DNA of 48,971 bases from Bacteroidota bacterium (GTDB lineage: Bacteria > Bacteroidota > Bacteroidia > Chitinophagales > Chitinophagaceae), in the NCBI GenBank assembly GCA_013288285.1, contig JABDCE010000010.1, positions 1-48,971 of the forward strand, written 5' to 3'. Below the pieces are notes generated by a model. That model saw nothing but the letters and a program-made list of their open reading frames with translations, did not search any database and was not told the origin of the DNA. Within the stretch, counting starts at the first letter, position 1, and each line of letters starts with the position of its first letter. Shown here piece after piece: positions 34,823 to 44,220 of this stretch. Made by a program: the position numbers and the translations under genes.

Positions 34823-35578
34823 TTACCCTTCGGCGCTTCCCGAAAACACTGCGCCTATATACTCACGGTTAAGCCTGGCAATGTTTTCCAGCGAAATACC
34901 CTTAGGACATTCTGCTTCACATGCGCCTATGTTGGTGCAACTACCGAAACCCTCTGTATCCATCTGGTGTATCATATTTGTGGCACGGGTCTTACGTTCA
35001 GGATCACCCTGTGGCAGCAATGCCAGGTGAGACACCTTTGCCGAAACAAACAGCATAGCCGAGGTATTGGGGCAGGCTGCCACGCAAGCACCACAACCAA
35101 TACAGGTGGCAGCCGCAAACGATTCATCGGCTTTCTGCTTGTCTATAGGCAGCGAGTTGGCGTCCTGTGCATTACCTGTGTTCACAGATATGTAACCACC
35201 GGCAGCAATAATGCGGTCGAATGCGCCACGGTCCACTACCAGGTCTTTGATCACCGGGAACGAATTAGCGCGCCATGGCTCTACTACAATAGTATCGCCA
35301 TCTTTATACTCACGCATATGCAACTGGCAGGTAGTGGTCTGGTGCCACGGGCCATGCGCACGGCCATTGATGTACATGCTGCACATACCGCAGATACCCT
35401 CACGACAGTCGTGGTCAAAAGCGATCGGCTCTTTACCCTCAGCTACCAACTGCTCATTCAGCACATCAAACATCTCCAGGAACGACATCTCAGAAGAAAT
35501 ACCAGAAACCTTATAAGTTTCAAATGCGCCTTTTGCCTTGCTGTTTTTTTGTTTCCACACCTTGAGGGTGAGGTTCAT
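34823..35578 (-). CDS. sdhB: Succinate dehydrogenase/fumarate reductase iron-sulfur subunit
   Basis: About 251 residues carrying three Fe-S clusters: [2Fe-2S] in [19 protein letters not shown], and [4Fe-4S]/[3Fe-4S] in [13 protein letters not shown] and [15 protein letters not shown]. It passes electrons from SdhA to the membrane subunit. The start at 35578 (MNLTLKVW) fits the family; an ATG at 35593 would add five residues. It is separated from sdhA by an unrelated gene, an unusual order. Confidence 0.94.
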   Translation of the reverse strand: MNLTLKVWKQKNSKAKGAFETYKVSGISSEMSFLEMFDVLNEQLVAEGKEPIAFDHDCREGICGMCSMYINGRAHGPWHQTTTCQLHMREYKDGDTIVVEPWRANSFPVIKDLVVDRGAFDRIIAAGGYISVNTGNAQDANSLPIDKQKADESFAAATCIGCGACVAACPNTSAMLFVSAKVSHLALLPQGDPERKTRATNMIHQMDTEGFGSCTNIGACEAECPKGISLENIARLNREYIGAVFSGSAEG

Positions 35579-35605
35579 GTTATAATGTTGCATTGCGTTT
35601 ATGCT

Positions 35606-36286
35606 TTAATTATCGTATTTATAATCTGCCAGCTTCACCAGTGGCTTTTTCTTAATTTTATCTTTTTTCTCCAGCTCTACCTTACAATCTTCTGAAGTTT
35701 TCAATAGCATCCTCTGACCAGTGATGAGATTAATGTCTTCAAAATCCCTATTTGCTGACCCGATATCGTCACACCCTTTTCCTCCGAAAACCGAGTATGA
35801 ATCCTTAGTTACACCTATCAGGTAAAAATCACCGTCCTGGTATCTGAATTTATTAGTATAAGCCCATCTCCAGTTACTACCTCCATAATGATCAATGGTA
35901 ATTATACCATTTTTGATATCAATTTGATTAAATGGATCTCCATAAACACCGCCGCACGTTTTACACATTATAATGTTTGCAGATTTTATCGCAACACTCC
36001 ATCCTTCATCAGTTTTAAACAAAACAATCAATAGTCTACTATAACCCTCAGCTCCTATACTTACAGTATCGTCCCGTTTATCATATAAAACCATTACTAT
36101 GTCATCCCTTCCATCCTTGTTCAAATCGCCCTTCGCAGTCGCAATCGTATCATATCCCGAAGGAATAAAAGAGGTAATAGTTTTGCCTGTTTTTGCAATA
36201 TTTGAAAGAACTTCTTTTTCATTTTGTGCCATGCAGTATAGCCTTGAAGACAGTAGCATGGTCAATATAATAATCCTAACCTTCAT
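35606..36286 (-). CDS. Exported protein with VCBS/FG-GAP-like calcium motif
   Basis: A 226-residue protein with a signal peptide ([20 protein letters not shown]) and GDLNKDGRDDIVMVLY (about 53-68), a D-x-N-x-D-G-x-x-D calcium-binding loop typical of VCBS/FG-GAP repeats. One such unit is visible; the rest (NIIMCKTCGGVYGDPF, SVFGGKGCDDIGS) is not recognised. It lies between sdhA and sdhB, with its ATG overlapping the sdhA stop (TAATG). A sample line (36001-36060) has 20 of 60 G/C against 34 of 60 in sdhA (37201-37260), pointing to acquisition. Confidence 0.75.
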   Translation of the reverse strand: MKVRIIILTMLLSSRLYCMAQNEKEVLSNIAKTGKTITSFIPSGYDTIATAKGDLNKDGRDDIVMVLYDKRDDTVSIGAEGYSRLLIVLFKTDEGWSVAIKSANIIMCKTCGGVYGDPFNQIDIKNGIITIDHYGGSNWRWAYTNKFRYQDGDFYLIGVTKDSYSVFGGKGCDDIGSANRDFEDINLITGQRMLLKTSEDCKVELEKKDKIKKKPLVKLADYKYDN

Positions 36287-38262
36287 TATTTATAACTCCT
36301 CGCACTCGGATGCACCACCTCATAATCAAGCGTTTCCTTATGCATTTCAAACTGGCTTTCTCCTTTGTATTCCCATGCCGCCACATACATATACTTTTCA
36401 TCGTCCCTTAATGCTTCACCATCTTCTGTCTGTGACTCTTCACGGAAGTGGCCACCACAGCTTTCGTTACGTTCCAGCGCATCCTTACACATCAGTTCGC
36501 CCAGCTCTATAAAGTCAGCCACACGGCCTGCCTTGTCCAGTTCAGGGTTGTACTCCTTTATGTCTCCGGGTATGCGCACATTACTCCAGAATTCGTTTTT
36601 CAGCGCCCGTATTTCAGTTACTGCCTCGCTAAGTCCCTTTGCATTGCGGCCCATACCACACTTGTCCCACATGATCTTGCCCAGACGTTTGTGGAAGCTT
36701 TCCACACTTTCCGTCCCCTTGATACTCATCAGTTTATTGATGCGGTCATTCACGTCCTTCTCTGCCTGCACAAAAGCGGGGTGGTCTGTAGCTATGGCCT
36801 TGGTGCGTATATCATCCGCCAGGTTATTACCCAGTGTATAAGGTATCACAAAGTAACCATCAGCCAGTCCCTGCATCAGCGCAGAAGCGCCCAGGCGGTT
36901 AGCGCCGTGGTCGCTGAAGTTGGCTTCACCCAGCGCATACAGGCCCGGAACAGTGGTCATCAGCTCATAGTCTACCCACAAGCCGCCCATAGTATAGTGT
37001 ACAGCAGGGTAGATACGCATAGGCACCTCATAAGGATTCTCGCCGGTGATCTTGGCATACATATCAAACAGGTTACCGTATTTCTCTTTAACTACGTCCT
37101 TACCCATTTTATAAATGGCATCCTTATCTGCACCACCCAGGCCTTGTTTATGCGCCTCTACCTTGCCATAGCGCATGATTGCAGATGCAAAATCAAGATA
37201 AACAGCCATCTTCGAGGAACCAACACCGAAGCCTGCATCGCAACGCTCCTTGGCAGCACGACTGGCCACATCACGTGGCACCAGGTTACCAAATGCCGGG
37301 TACCTTCTTTCTAAGTAGTAGTCACGTTCTTCTTCAGGTATATCAGTAGCCTTCCGGTTATCGCCCTTGGCCTTCGGCACCCATATACGTCCGTCATTAC
37401 GCAGCGATTCCGACATCAGCGTCAGCTTAGACTGGTGGTCGCCACTTACCGGTATACAGGTGGGGTGTATCTGCGTAAAGCATGGGTTACCAAAGTAAGC
37501 GCCCTGCTTGTGCGCCTTCCATGCCGCAGTCACATTACTGCCCATCGCATTGGTAGACAAATAGAACACATTGCCATAGCCTCCGGTGCACAACAATACC
37601 GCGTGTCCGAAATGGCGTTCCAGTTCCCCGGTCACTAAGTTACGGGCTATGATACCACGTGCTCGGCCATCTATTTTCACCACCTCCAGCATTTCGTGGC
37701 GCGCGTACATTTCTACATTGCCCAGCGATATCTGGCGTTCCAGGCCCTGGTAGGCACCTATCAGCAATTGCTGGCCGGTCTGTCCTGCCGCATAGAACGT
37801 ACGCTGTACCTGAGTACCACCAAACGAACGGTTGCTCAGCAGCCCGCCATATTCACGGGCAAAGGGTACACCCTGTGCTACACATTGGTCTATGATGTTG
37901 GCGCTCACTTCCGCCAGGCGATATACATTGCCTTCGCGCGAACGATAGTCGCCTCCTTTAATAGTATCATAAAACAAACGGTAAGTACTGTCCCCGTCGT
38001 TCTGGTAATTCTTCGCGGCATTGATACCGCCCTGCGCAGCTATGGAGTGGGCGCGGCGCGGACTGTCCTGGAAGCAGAACGCCTTTACTTTATAACCCAT
38101 CTCGCCAAGTGATGCCGCAGCCGATGCACCGGCCAGGCCGGTACCTACTACTATTATTTCCAGCGAGCGTTTGTTGGCGGGATTCACCAGCTTGCAGGTA
38201 GATTTATATGTTTTCCATTTGGACTCTAACGGACCTGCAGGTATTTTAGAATTAAGTGCCAT
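36286..38262 (-). CDS. sdhA: Succinate dehydrogenase/fumarate reductase flavoprotein subunit
   Basis: A 658-residue FAD subunit. The dinucleotide motif is [19 protein letters not shown] (about 38-56) and [16 protein letters not shown] carries the FAD-linked His near residue 72. The active-site regions [13 protein letters not shown] and [12 protein letters not shown] are intact. It oxidises succinate to fumarate, or reverses this. The operon order is sdhC, sdhA, then the inserted gene, then sdhB. The 658-residue length is typical of the Bacteroidota b558 type. Confidence 0.95.
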   Translation of the reverse strand: MALNSKIPAGPLESKWKTYKSTCKLVNPANKRSLEIIVVGTGLAGASAAASLGEMGYKVKAFCFQDSPRRAHSIAAQGGINAAKNYQNDGDSTYRLFYDTIKGGDYRSREGNVYRLAEVSANIIDQCVAQGVPFAREYGGLLSNRSFGGTQVQRTFYAAGQTGQQLLIGAYQGLERQISLGNVEMYARHEMLEVVKIDGRARGIIARNLVTGELERHFGHAVLLCTGGYGNVFYLSTNAMGSNVTAAWKAHKQGAYFGNPCFTQIHPTCIPVSGDHQSKLTLMSESLRNDGRIWVPKAKGDNRKATDIPEEERDYYLERRYPAFGNLVPRDVASRAAKERCDAGFGVGSSKMAVYLDFASAIMRYGKVEAHKQGLGGADKDAIYKMGKDVVKEKYGNLFDMYAKITGENPYEVPMRIYPAVHYTMGGLWVDYELMTTVPGLYALGEANFSDHGANRLGASALMQGLADGYFVIPYTLGNNLADDIRTKAIATDHPAFVQAEKDVNDRINKLMSIKGTESVESFHKRLGKIMWDKCGMGRNAKGLSEAVTEIRALKNEFWSNVRIPGDIKEYNPELDKAGRVADFIELGELMCKDALERNESCGGHFREESQTEDGEALRDDEKYMYVAAWEYKGESQFEMHKETLDYEVVHPSARSYK

Positions 38263-38300
38263 ATACAGAAACCTGAATTATTTTAAAAGAATGTTTGTCT

Positions 38301-38993
38301 TTACTTCACACAATCAGCCACAGGCCCACATAGCCAGTGCATATAGAAAGCTATTGGCATCAATGCAAATATCAGCGGTACAATGATGGAGAAAGCCACG
38401 CCTATACCTTTTATAATGCCCTTGTATTTGTGGGTTCCCAGCCCCAGCGTTTGGAAAGCGCTGTAAAAACCATGCAGCAGGTGCCATGCCAGCGCAAAGA
38501 CGCCCAAGAGGTACACTATCAGCACCCAGGTGATCTGGAACTCGTCATACATCATCTTATACAACGGCAGTTCGCCATGTCCTGTGGTCATAGACAGGCG
38601 GTTAGGCCCCCAGAACTTCGACAGGTGCACAACTAAGAACAACAGTATCAGCGTACCGAGTAATGCCATAGAGCGGCTGTACCACGGGCTGGTCTTATTG
38701 CCGGCGCTTACCGCATACTTTACTGTTCTGCGTGCGCGGTTCTTAGCCCAGAGCAATAGCCCCTGTACAATATGCAGTATCAGGAAGGCAAACAAACCCA
38801 GCTCCACCGTACGGATCACGAAGTTGGTACCCATGAAGTGGGCCGCCTCGTTGAAACGGACACCGCCGTCGTTATAAAATACCTGCGCATTGATGTAGCA
38901 ATGGACAATAAGGAATAAGATGAGAAAAAGACCCGTTAAGGACATCTGCAATTTCTTACCTATGGACGTGCTGAAAGATTGTTTCCAGTTCAT
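38301..38993 (-). CDS. sdhC: Succinate dehydrogenase cytochrome b subunit (b558 type)
   Basis: A 230-residue membrane anchor with about five transmembrane segments: SLTGLFLILFLIVHCYINAQ, LGLFAFLILHIVQGLLLW, LGTLILLFLVVHLSKFWG, ILVIYLLGVFALAWHLLHGF, and the last GVAFSIIVPLIFALMPIAFY. Histidines inside these segments should ligate haem b. It passes electrons to menaquinone. It is the first gene of the operon, preceded by a TATCTTTG box. Confidence 0.92.
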   Translation of the reverse strand: MNWKQSFSTSIGKKLQMSLTGLFLILFLIVHCYINAQVFYNDGGVRFNEAAHFMGTNFVIRTVELGLFAFLILHIVQGLLLWAKNRARRTVKYAVSAGNKTSPWYSRSMALLGTLILLFLVVHLSKFWGPNRLSMTTGHGELPLYKMMYDEFQITWVLIVYLLGVFALAWHLLHGFYSAFQTLGLGTHKYKGIIKGIGVAFSIIVPLIFALMPIAFYMHWLCGPVADCVK

Positions 38994-39033
38994 AAGGGAC
39001 AGCTATGATTTTGTGTAATTTGCTTTAGCGCTG

Positions 39034-39041
39034 CAAAGATA
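39034..39041 (-). promoter_or_regulatory. -7 box of the sdh operon promoter
   Basis: On the minus strand TATCTTTG fits the TAnnTTTG consensus, 40 bases before the sdhC start. The -33 region shows only a weak T-rich match. Confidence 0.5.
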
Positions 39042-39183
39042 AGCCACGATTGTTGAAAACCTATAACATTGCCACGCGTATCGCTCGTCTTTTACGCACA
39101 GTTTATTAACCGCCACGCTTTCAAGGAATACCTATATATAGTCAACTGGCATCCTTCAGCGGTCATTTTGCACAAAACAAAAA

Positions 39184-39208
39184 TACCCGTATGCATGACA
39201 TACGGGTA
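39184..39208 (-). terminator. Terminator of the sigma/anti-sigma/DUF1573 unit
   Basis: TACCCGTATG / CATACGGGTA is a perfect 10-bp stem with a 5-base loop. On the minus strand it is followed by TTTTTGTTTTG and lies 26 bases after the DUF1573 stop codon. Confidence 0.85.
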
Positions 39209-39234
39209 GATAATAATATTAAACAATGTCTGCC

Positions 39235-39678
39235 TTATTTAGCAGGCGTTACTGGTTCAGCCGGTTTTGGTGTCACCGTACCTGTTATATGTAGCCGCAT
39301 TGGATTCTGCTGTGCGTCTGAGTTAATGATCACATCTTTGTTGATCATACCCTGGCGGCCATTGGTAGTGTATGCCACATGGATTTTGGATGACGTGCCC
39401 GGCAATACAGGGGTATGTGGCCAAGTAGGCACCGTGCAGCCGCATGAGCCATGCGCATCAGATATAGTGATCGGTTTATTGCCCACATTCTTAAATTCAA
39501 AATCATACTCTGCCAGCGGCCCTTCCGGCACCGTCCCGAAATCATGCGTTTCCTGTTCAAATTTGAATTTACCGGCGTTCTGGTCTACAGGTGGGGTAGT
39601 GGGTGCAGTCATTGGTTGCTGTGCGTTAGCGGCTGAGGCCATATACAGGCACAGTGCCATCATAATTATTTTTTTCAT
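39235..39678 (-). CDS. DUF1573 domain protein, exported (copy 1)
   Basis: A 147-residue protein with a signal peptide (IIMMALCLYMASAANAQQ) and one DUF1573 Ig-like domain: KFEQETHDFGTVPEGP, YDFEFKNVGNKPI, then SDAHGSCGCTVPTWP with the conserved Cys pair, and KIHVAYTTNGR. DUF1573 proteins are abundant exported proteins of Bacteroidota with unknown roles. It is 42 bases downstream of the anti-sigma gene on the same strand. A second DUF1573 gene lies upstream of the sigma gene. Confidence 0.88.
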   Translation of the reverse strand: MKKIIMMALCLYMASAANAQQPMTAPTTPPVDQNAGKFKFEQETHDFGTVPEGPLAEYDFEFKNVGNKPITISDAHGSCGCTVPTWPHTPVLPGTSSKIHVAYTTNGRQGMINKDVIINSDAQQNPMRLHITGTVTPKPAEPVTPAK

Positions 39679-39720
39679 GCTCAGTTGTTTTTTTAATCGT
39701 TCACAATTTAAGTTAAATAT

Positions 39721-40695
39721 CTATTGCATCATAATGTTGCCGTTATTATTATTGTCCAACCTCAGCGGATAGGTGGCACGCTCATTGTCGCAATCGGTAT
39801 GGAAGTTGCCCGCCAGTATCTCTCCCTTCTTTTTCCCGCTCAGATAATTATACATGTCCTGCGCTGTAGATGGCGACGAGTTTGCGTCAAGCACTATCGT
39901 TTCCCCGGTCGACATCCTCGTTATCTTTATCTCCTGCACTGCCAGTGCGCAGTGCTTATCATTCTTGTCGTTTACGTTCAGCGTCAGTTGGCCTTTTTCA
40001 TTAGGATCCAGTACGCTACAGGTAGAGTAGGAGGCAGCCTTGGTATTGCGGCACTTTACGGATTCTGTAATGCATATCTCCAACGGACACGGCGTACCAT
40101 TACATATATATCCCTTCGTATTGTAGATTGTCTTCGTCCCTGGTCGCGATACCGCTATTTTCTTCCATACTGCTACTTTTTTATCCCTTCTTTCTATCAC
40201 TATGTCCTTCTCGGTATTAGTTGCTATGTGTGTTTCGGTATGTTTCGGGGCGCTATCACCTGGGCTCACTGTTGGCGCCTTTACTATCTCCATTGGCTCG
40301 GGTGCTGGAAGAGCCGGTATATTCACAGCCAACGGTGGATGATTCTCTTTTCCCATATTCAGCCATACCACAGCCACGCCACCTGCCAGCAGCAGCAATG
40401 CCGCCGCTATCCGCACCCATTTATATGATGGCCTGAAAGCCACCGTTTTAGGTTTACGGCTCTGGTCAGCCAGGCGCGCCTGCATGCGCTGCCATGCTTC
40501 ATCTTCATTCACAGTACTGGGCGTGCTTGTTAGCCGGCTCTGATCCCAGACTAATTTCAGCTCATAGTAGCGTTTCTTATTAGCCTCGCTCTCCTTCAGC
40601 CACTCCCGCACACGCTCGCGCTCGTCTTCCGAGGCTTCTCCCAGCAGGTGCCGCACCAGCAGCTCATCTGCCATACTTCCATGCTCCTTGCTCAC
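39721..40695 (-). CDS. FecR-like anti-sigma factor with Cys-rich sensor part
   Basis: A 324-residue membrane protein. The N-terminal cytoplasmic part (ELLVRHLLGEASEDERERVR, then VREWLKESEANKKRYYELK) is FecR-like and should hold the sigma factor. One transmembrane segment (RIAAALLLLAGGVAVVWL, about 95-112) follows. The periplasmic part lacks the usual FecR domain and carries seven cysteines (198, 203, 208, 215, 226, 249, 302). Its ATG overlaps the stop of the sigma gene by four bases (ATGA), so the pair is coupled. Confidence 0.75.
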   Translation of the reverse strand: MSKEHGSMADELLVRHLLGEASEDERERVREWLKESEANKKRYYELKLVWDQSRLTSTPSTVNEDEAWQRMQARLADQSRKPKTVAFRPSYKWVRIAAALLLLAGGVAVVWLNMGKENHPPLAVNIPALPAPEPMEIVKAPTVSPGDSAPKHTETHIATNTEKDIVIERRDKKVAVWKKIAVSRPGTKTIYNTKGYICNGTPCPLEICITESVKCRNTKAASYSTCSVLDPNEKGQLTLNVNDKNDKHCALAVQEIKITRMSTGETIVLDANSSPSTAQDMYNYLSGKKKGEILAGNFHTDCDNERATYPLRLDNNNNGNIMMQ

Positions 40696-41267
40696 GACAT
40701 TAAGTTTTTCAGGTTAATAAATAGCAACACCAGCACAGGCATCAGGTCGGCCAGGTGGCTGCGTAGTAACTTCAGTGCTTTCGATATCTGCTTCTCCACG
40801 CCTCTTACCGACATCCCCACCTTATCACCTATCTCCCGGTAACTCAGTTCCTCATACCGGCTCAGGTAAAAGACAGTCCGGCAACGTTCAGGTAGTTCGT
40901 TAAGTGCTTTATCTATTCTTTGCCGCAGCTCTTTTATGGCTGCCGGGTCGGTCTCATCATGTTCGCTGCCCGTTTGCAGGGCATGGGCACGGTGAGTAGC
41001 AATTATTTTGTTATGCCGTAAATAGTTAAGACATTCATTATATACAGCGCGGTACAGATAGGCGCTATATGATTCCGCCACCTTCAGCTTTTCCTTCCGC
41101 TCCCACAGCCGGCAAAATACATTCTGCACCATCTCCTCAGCCACAAACTCGTCTTTGAGTATGCTGCACGCATATCCATGCAGATTTTTAAAATGCGCTC
41201 TGAATATAGTTTCGAACTGTACCGTATGGTCAGCATTTGTCTGGCTGCCTGCAAGGTCATTGTTCAT
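40692..41267 (-). CDS. ECF RNA polymerase sigma factor
   Basis: About 191 residues. Region 2 is FETIFRAHFKNLHGYACSIL and DEFVAEEMVQNVFCRLWERK; region 4 is RIDKALNELPERCRTVFYLS and YEELSYREIGDKVGMSVRGV, a helix-turn-helix for -35 recognition. An in-frame ATG at 41312 would add 15 residues. It belongs to the Bacteroidota ECF group controlled by a FecR-like anti-sigma factor encoded just downstream, so the pair should respond to an envelope signal. Confidence 0.88.
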   Translation of the reverse strand: MNNDLAGSQTNADHTVQFETIFRAHFKNLHGYACSILKDEFVAEEMVQNVFCRLWERKEKLKVAESYSAYLYRAVYNECLNYLRHNKIIATHRAHALQTGSEHDETDPAAIKELRQRIDKALNELPERCRTVFYLSRYEELSYREIGDKVGMSVRGVEKQISKALKLLRSHLADLMPVLVLLFINLKNLMS

Positions 41268-41372
41268 AGGCAAGGTCGGGTATTGCAGGTCTATATGTAG
41301 CGTTTCCGGCAATGGGTCAGTTTATTATAAGACACCTCTGCAGGTTGCTTTCCACCTTTCGCGGAAAATATT

Positions 41373-41762
41373 TTATTTCGCTATGGATTCTTTTGCCACC
41401 ACCGTACCATGTAATATCAGCGCAGTAGACCCCGGCTGATCAGTGGTAATGGTCACCGTATTCTTAAATGCACCCACGGCGCTTGCATTAAATGTTATTT
41501 TTACATATCCGTCCTTACCCGGCCCTATCGGCTCGCTGCTGTATTCCATTTTCACCGATCCGTTATCTGCCACTATGTCGCGCACCTGTGTCCAGTTTTT
41601 AGACCCATTCTTAAATTTATAGGTGGCTGCTGCGGGTACGCCCTGCGGTATTTTGTGCAGGTCCACATCTGTCGTCTTGAATTTTAGCGGCCCGGCCTGC
41701 TGTGCCATGGCGCTCATTACGCTCAACGAAACCGCCATTGACATTAAAACTATTTTTTTCAT
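41373..41762 (-). CDS. DUF1573-like exported protein (copy 2)
   Basis: A 129-residue protein with a signal peptide (MKKIVLMSMAVSLSVMSAMA) and a shorter DUF1573-like domain: LKFKTTDVDLHKIPQGVPAA, ATYKFKNGSKN, then VKITFNASAVGAFKNTVTIT. The Cys pair of copy 1 is missing. It lies 60-105 bases upstream of the sigma gene on the same strand. The two DUF1573 genes bracketing the sigma/anti-sigma pair suggest regulatory targets or signal sources; this is inference. Confidence 0.75.
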   Translation of the reverse strand: MKKIVLMSMAVSLSVMSAMAQQAGPLKFKTTDVDLHKIPQGVPAAATYKFKNGSKNWTQVRDIVADNGSVKMEYSSEPIGPGKDGYVKITFNASAVGAFKNTVTITTDQPGSTALILHGTVVAKESIAK

Positions 41763-41822
41763 AAAATATTCATTTTCAATAAATAGTATTTGTTATCGAA
41801 ACAATTAAAATAAACTAATTCA

Positions 41823-43703
41823 TCACCGCAATACAGGCAATATGATCCGCGACGCATGGTCCTTGTCCGACCATATTTTTATATCGCAGGGTACAAACGC
41901 GCTGTTGTCTGATTTATATATGTCTACAAACTGCTGTGGGTTTCTGTCAGCCAGCGGGAACCACGTACTCTGTATTTGTACCATGATACGATGCCCTTTT
42001 TTAAATACATGAGCCACATCCGGTAGTTTGTATTCCACTTCCGTTACGTCTCCGGGTATGAACGCTTCCGGTTTTTCAAAGCTGTTCCTGTACCTGCCGC
42101 GCATTATTTCAGCCCGTACCAGCATCTGGTAGCCACCCATAGGGTAGGTTTTACCATTGCCCTTACCATCTGTAGTATCGTTATAAGTGAAGTTATCCGG
42201 GAACACATCTATCAGCTTAACCACAAAGTCGGCATCTGTCGTACTTATGGAGGTAAACAGATCGGCAACCAATGGCCCGGCTAGGGTCACATCATGCGCC
42301 AGGCTGTCCGTCTGGTACACCAGCACATCCGGCCTGCGTGCAGCAAACCGTTGATCATCAGTCATATATTCCGCTGTGCGGCCAAAATGCACATCCTGTG
42401 TATAGGGCACCGGCTTGGCTGGATCGCTGGTATACTTCCTGTAGCCCTCGCTGGCGCCCGGTTTGTCCCAGCTCAGCCCGCCATTCGCTTGCAGGTACAT
42501 CGGTCTGGCGTGTTCATCCACCGGCGGCCATTGACTAAACGACCGCCATCTGTTCAGTCCACTGAAGAATATAGTGGCTTCGCTAATATTAAAAGCATCC
42601 CCGTTTTTAAGCAAATAGTGGTTAAAAAACGGTATTTCTACGTTATTTTGGTAAAATTCAGAGTTTTTTAGCCCAAAACGTACATTTCCCAGGTATTCAC
42701 CTGCCCCACGCGCCCAGCCTCCATGACTCCATGGTCCCATTACCAGTTTGTTGTTGTTATCGGTTTTCCGCTCTATGGCTTTATACAGGTTCCAGGCGCC
42801 ATAGCAGTCTTCGGCGTCAAACAGCCCACCTACTTCCAGGGTAGCTATGTGCGGCGGTATATATTGCACAAATTTCCTGGTATTCCGGTCTTGCCACCAC
42901 TGGTCATAGTTGGGGTGGTTATACATATCATTCCAGAATTTCATGCTGTCACCCATCACGGCAGCTAGATTACTGAGTGCGCCCATGTCTAAATAAAACT
43001 TGTAGTTATCCTTCACAGTGAATTGATAACCAGATGCTCCTTTAGTTGTCGGATAGGGCCTTGGTTTCCCAAAACCACTGTAAAAATTAAAGGCATCCAT
43101 TTCCATAAACACCCCATTGTGGTGAAAGTCATCACCAAGGAACCATTCCGTTACCGGGGCCTGCGGACTCACCGCCTTCAATGCCGGGTGGCCACTCAGC
43201 GCTGCCATCGTGGCATAATATCCGGGATACGAGATCCCAAACACGCCCACCCGCGCATTGTTATTCTTTACATGCGTCAGCAGCCAGTCTATAGCATCGT
43301 AGGTATCGCTGGCCTCATCGGTTTCCTTTCCTTTCTTATTTGGGTTGTAGGGGCGCACATCCATAAAGTCACCTTCGCTCATATACCTGCCCCGCACATC
43401 CTGGTACACCATTATATAGTTTTCCTTCAGGTACGCCATGTAGTGGCTGTTCCAAAATGCCTTGAATTTATCCTCACCATAGGGGGCTATGGAGTAGGGG
43501 GTACGGCACATCAGTATGGGGTGTTTGCCCTTTGCTATGGGTTCGTATATCGCCGTATACAGCCGTATCCCGTCCCGCATCGGTATGTATACTTCCTTCT
43601 TGGTGTAGTGGGTGGCCATCCATGCCGAATCTGCGGAATGGTCCTGTGCAAAAAGCCCCAGGGGAGTGGCTATCAGGCACAGAAGAGCTAAGAACTGCTT
43701 CAT
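41823..43703 (-). CDS. CocE/NonD (S15-like) family hydrolase
   Basis: About 626 residues with a signal peptide (MKQFLALLCLIATPLGLFAQ). The alpha/beta hydrolase core has VGVFGISYPGYYATMAALSG (nucleophile Ser) and LVMGPWSHGGWARG, carrying the catalytic His; the C-terminal jelly-roll resembles X-Pro dipeptidyl-peptidases (GHRIMVQIQSTWFPLADRNP). Members cleave esters or peptides; the substrate is unknown. The start at 43703 is preferred over an ATG at 43754, which would place 17 residues before the signal sequence. Export to the periplasm is predicted. Confidence 0.88.
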   Translation of the reverse strand: MKQFLALLCLIATPLGLFAQDHSADSAWMATHYTKKEVYIPMRDGIRLYTAIYEPIAKGKHPILMCRTPYSIAPYGEDKFKAFWNSHYMAYLKENYIMVYQDVRGRYMSEGDFMDVRPYNPNKKGKETDEASDTYDAIDWLLTHVKNNNARVGVFGISYPGYYATMAALSGHPALKAVSPQAPVTEWFLGDDFHHNGVFMEMDAFNFYSGFGKPRPYPTTKGASGYQFTVKDNYKFYLDMGALSNLAAVMGDSMKFWNDMYNHPNYDQWWQDRNTRKFVQYIPPHIATLEVGGLFDAEDCYGAWNLYKAIERKTDNNNKLVMGPWSHGGWARGAGEYLGNVRFGLKNSEFYQNNVEIPFFNHYLLKNGDAFNISEATIFFSGLNRWRSFSQWPPVDEHARPMYLQANGGLSWDKPGASEGYRKYTSDPAKPVPYTQDVHFGRTAEYMTDDQRFAARRPDVLVYQTDSLAHDVTLAGPLVADLFTSISTTDADFVVKLIDVFPDNFTYNDTTDGKGNGKTYPMGGYQMLVRAEIMRGRYRNSFEKPEAFIPGDVTEVEYKLPDVAHVFKKGHRIMVQIQSTWFPLADRNPQQFVDIYKSDNSAFVPCDIKIWSDKDHASRIILPVLR

Positions 43704-43760
43704 AAAATGCGGTTTGAGCCCTAAAAGTATGTAAAATTTGAAAGGGGAGTGCACCTCTAA

Positions 43761-44186
43761 CTATTTCTGTCCCGGCACATACCAACTCGTTATCTGGGCG
43801 CCATCCGGGTTCAGGCCACCTTTTGCTATATACCGCTGCTTGATCACGGTTTCCGCTTCTTCCTTCGTTTTCTCCCCGGTTATCGCTTTATAGCTAAATC
43901 TGCCGTCTGGTCCTGTGCTGATTAAAAACGCATACCAGCAACCTTTGGCTTCTATGGTGTAAAACTCCTTGCAGTTTTTACCACCCTTGGCGGTGCATCT
44001 GCTTATGGCCAGTTGTTTCAGCTCATCAGTGCTTTTTGCGGGTGCCACGCCATCGTTGTAGGCATAATCCCAGGCACCCGTCTTATTACATACCGCTATG
44101 GAGCACTGGCCGTATGACCAGCAGGGTACTGCCATCAGCAATATTAAAAACGCTTGTTTTACCCACATTTGCCTGGTGTTGATCAT
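43761..44186 (-). CDS. Small exported Cys-containing protein
   Basis: A 141-residue protein with a signal peptide (AFLILLMAVPCWSYGQ). The mature part has five cysteines in a DUF4189-like arrangement: CSIAVCNKTGAWDYAYN, ISRCTAKGGKNCKEFYTIE and KGCWYAFLIS. Disulfide-stabilised folding in the periplasm is likely. The C-terminal half has no known motif. Function unknown. A short in-frame ATG at residue 7 is an alternative start. Confidence 0.65.
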   Translation of the reverse strand: MINTRQMWVKQAFLILLMAVPCWSYGQCSIAVCNKTGAWDYAYNDGVAPAKSTDELKQLAISRCTAKGGKNCKEFYTIEAKGCWYAFLISTGPDGRFSYKAITGEKTKEEAETVIKQRYIAKGGLNPDGAQITSWYVPGQK

Positions 44187-44220
44187 ATTGCTGTAATTAC
44201 AAATTCCATACCACCTTTCT

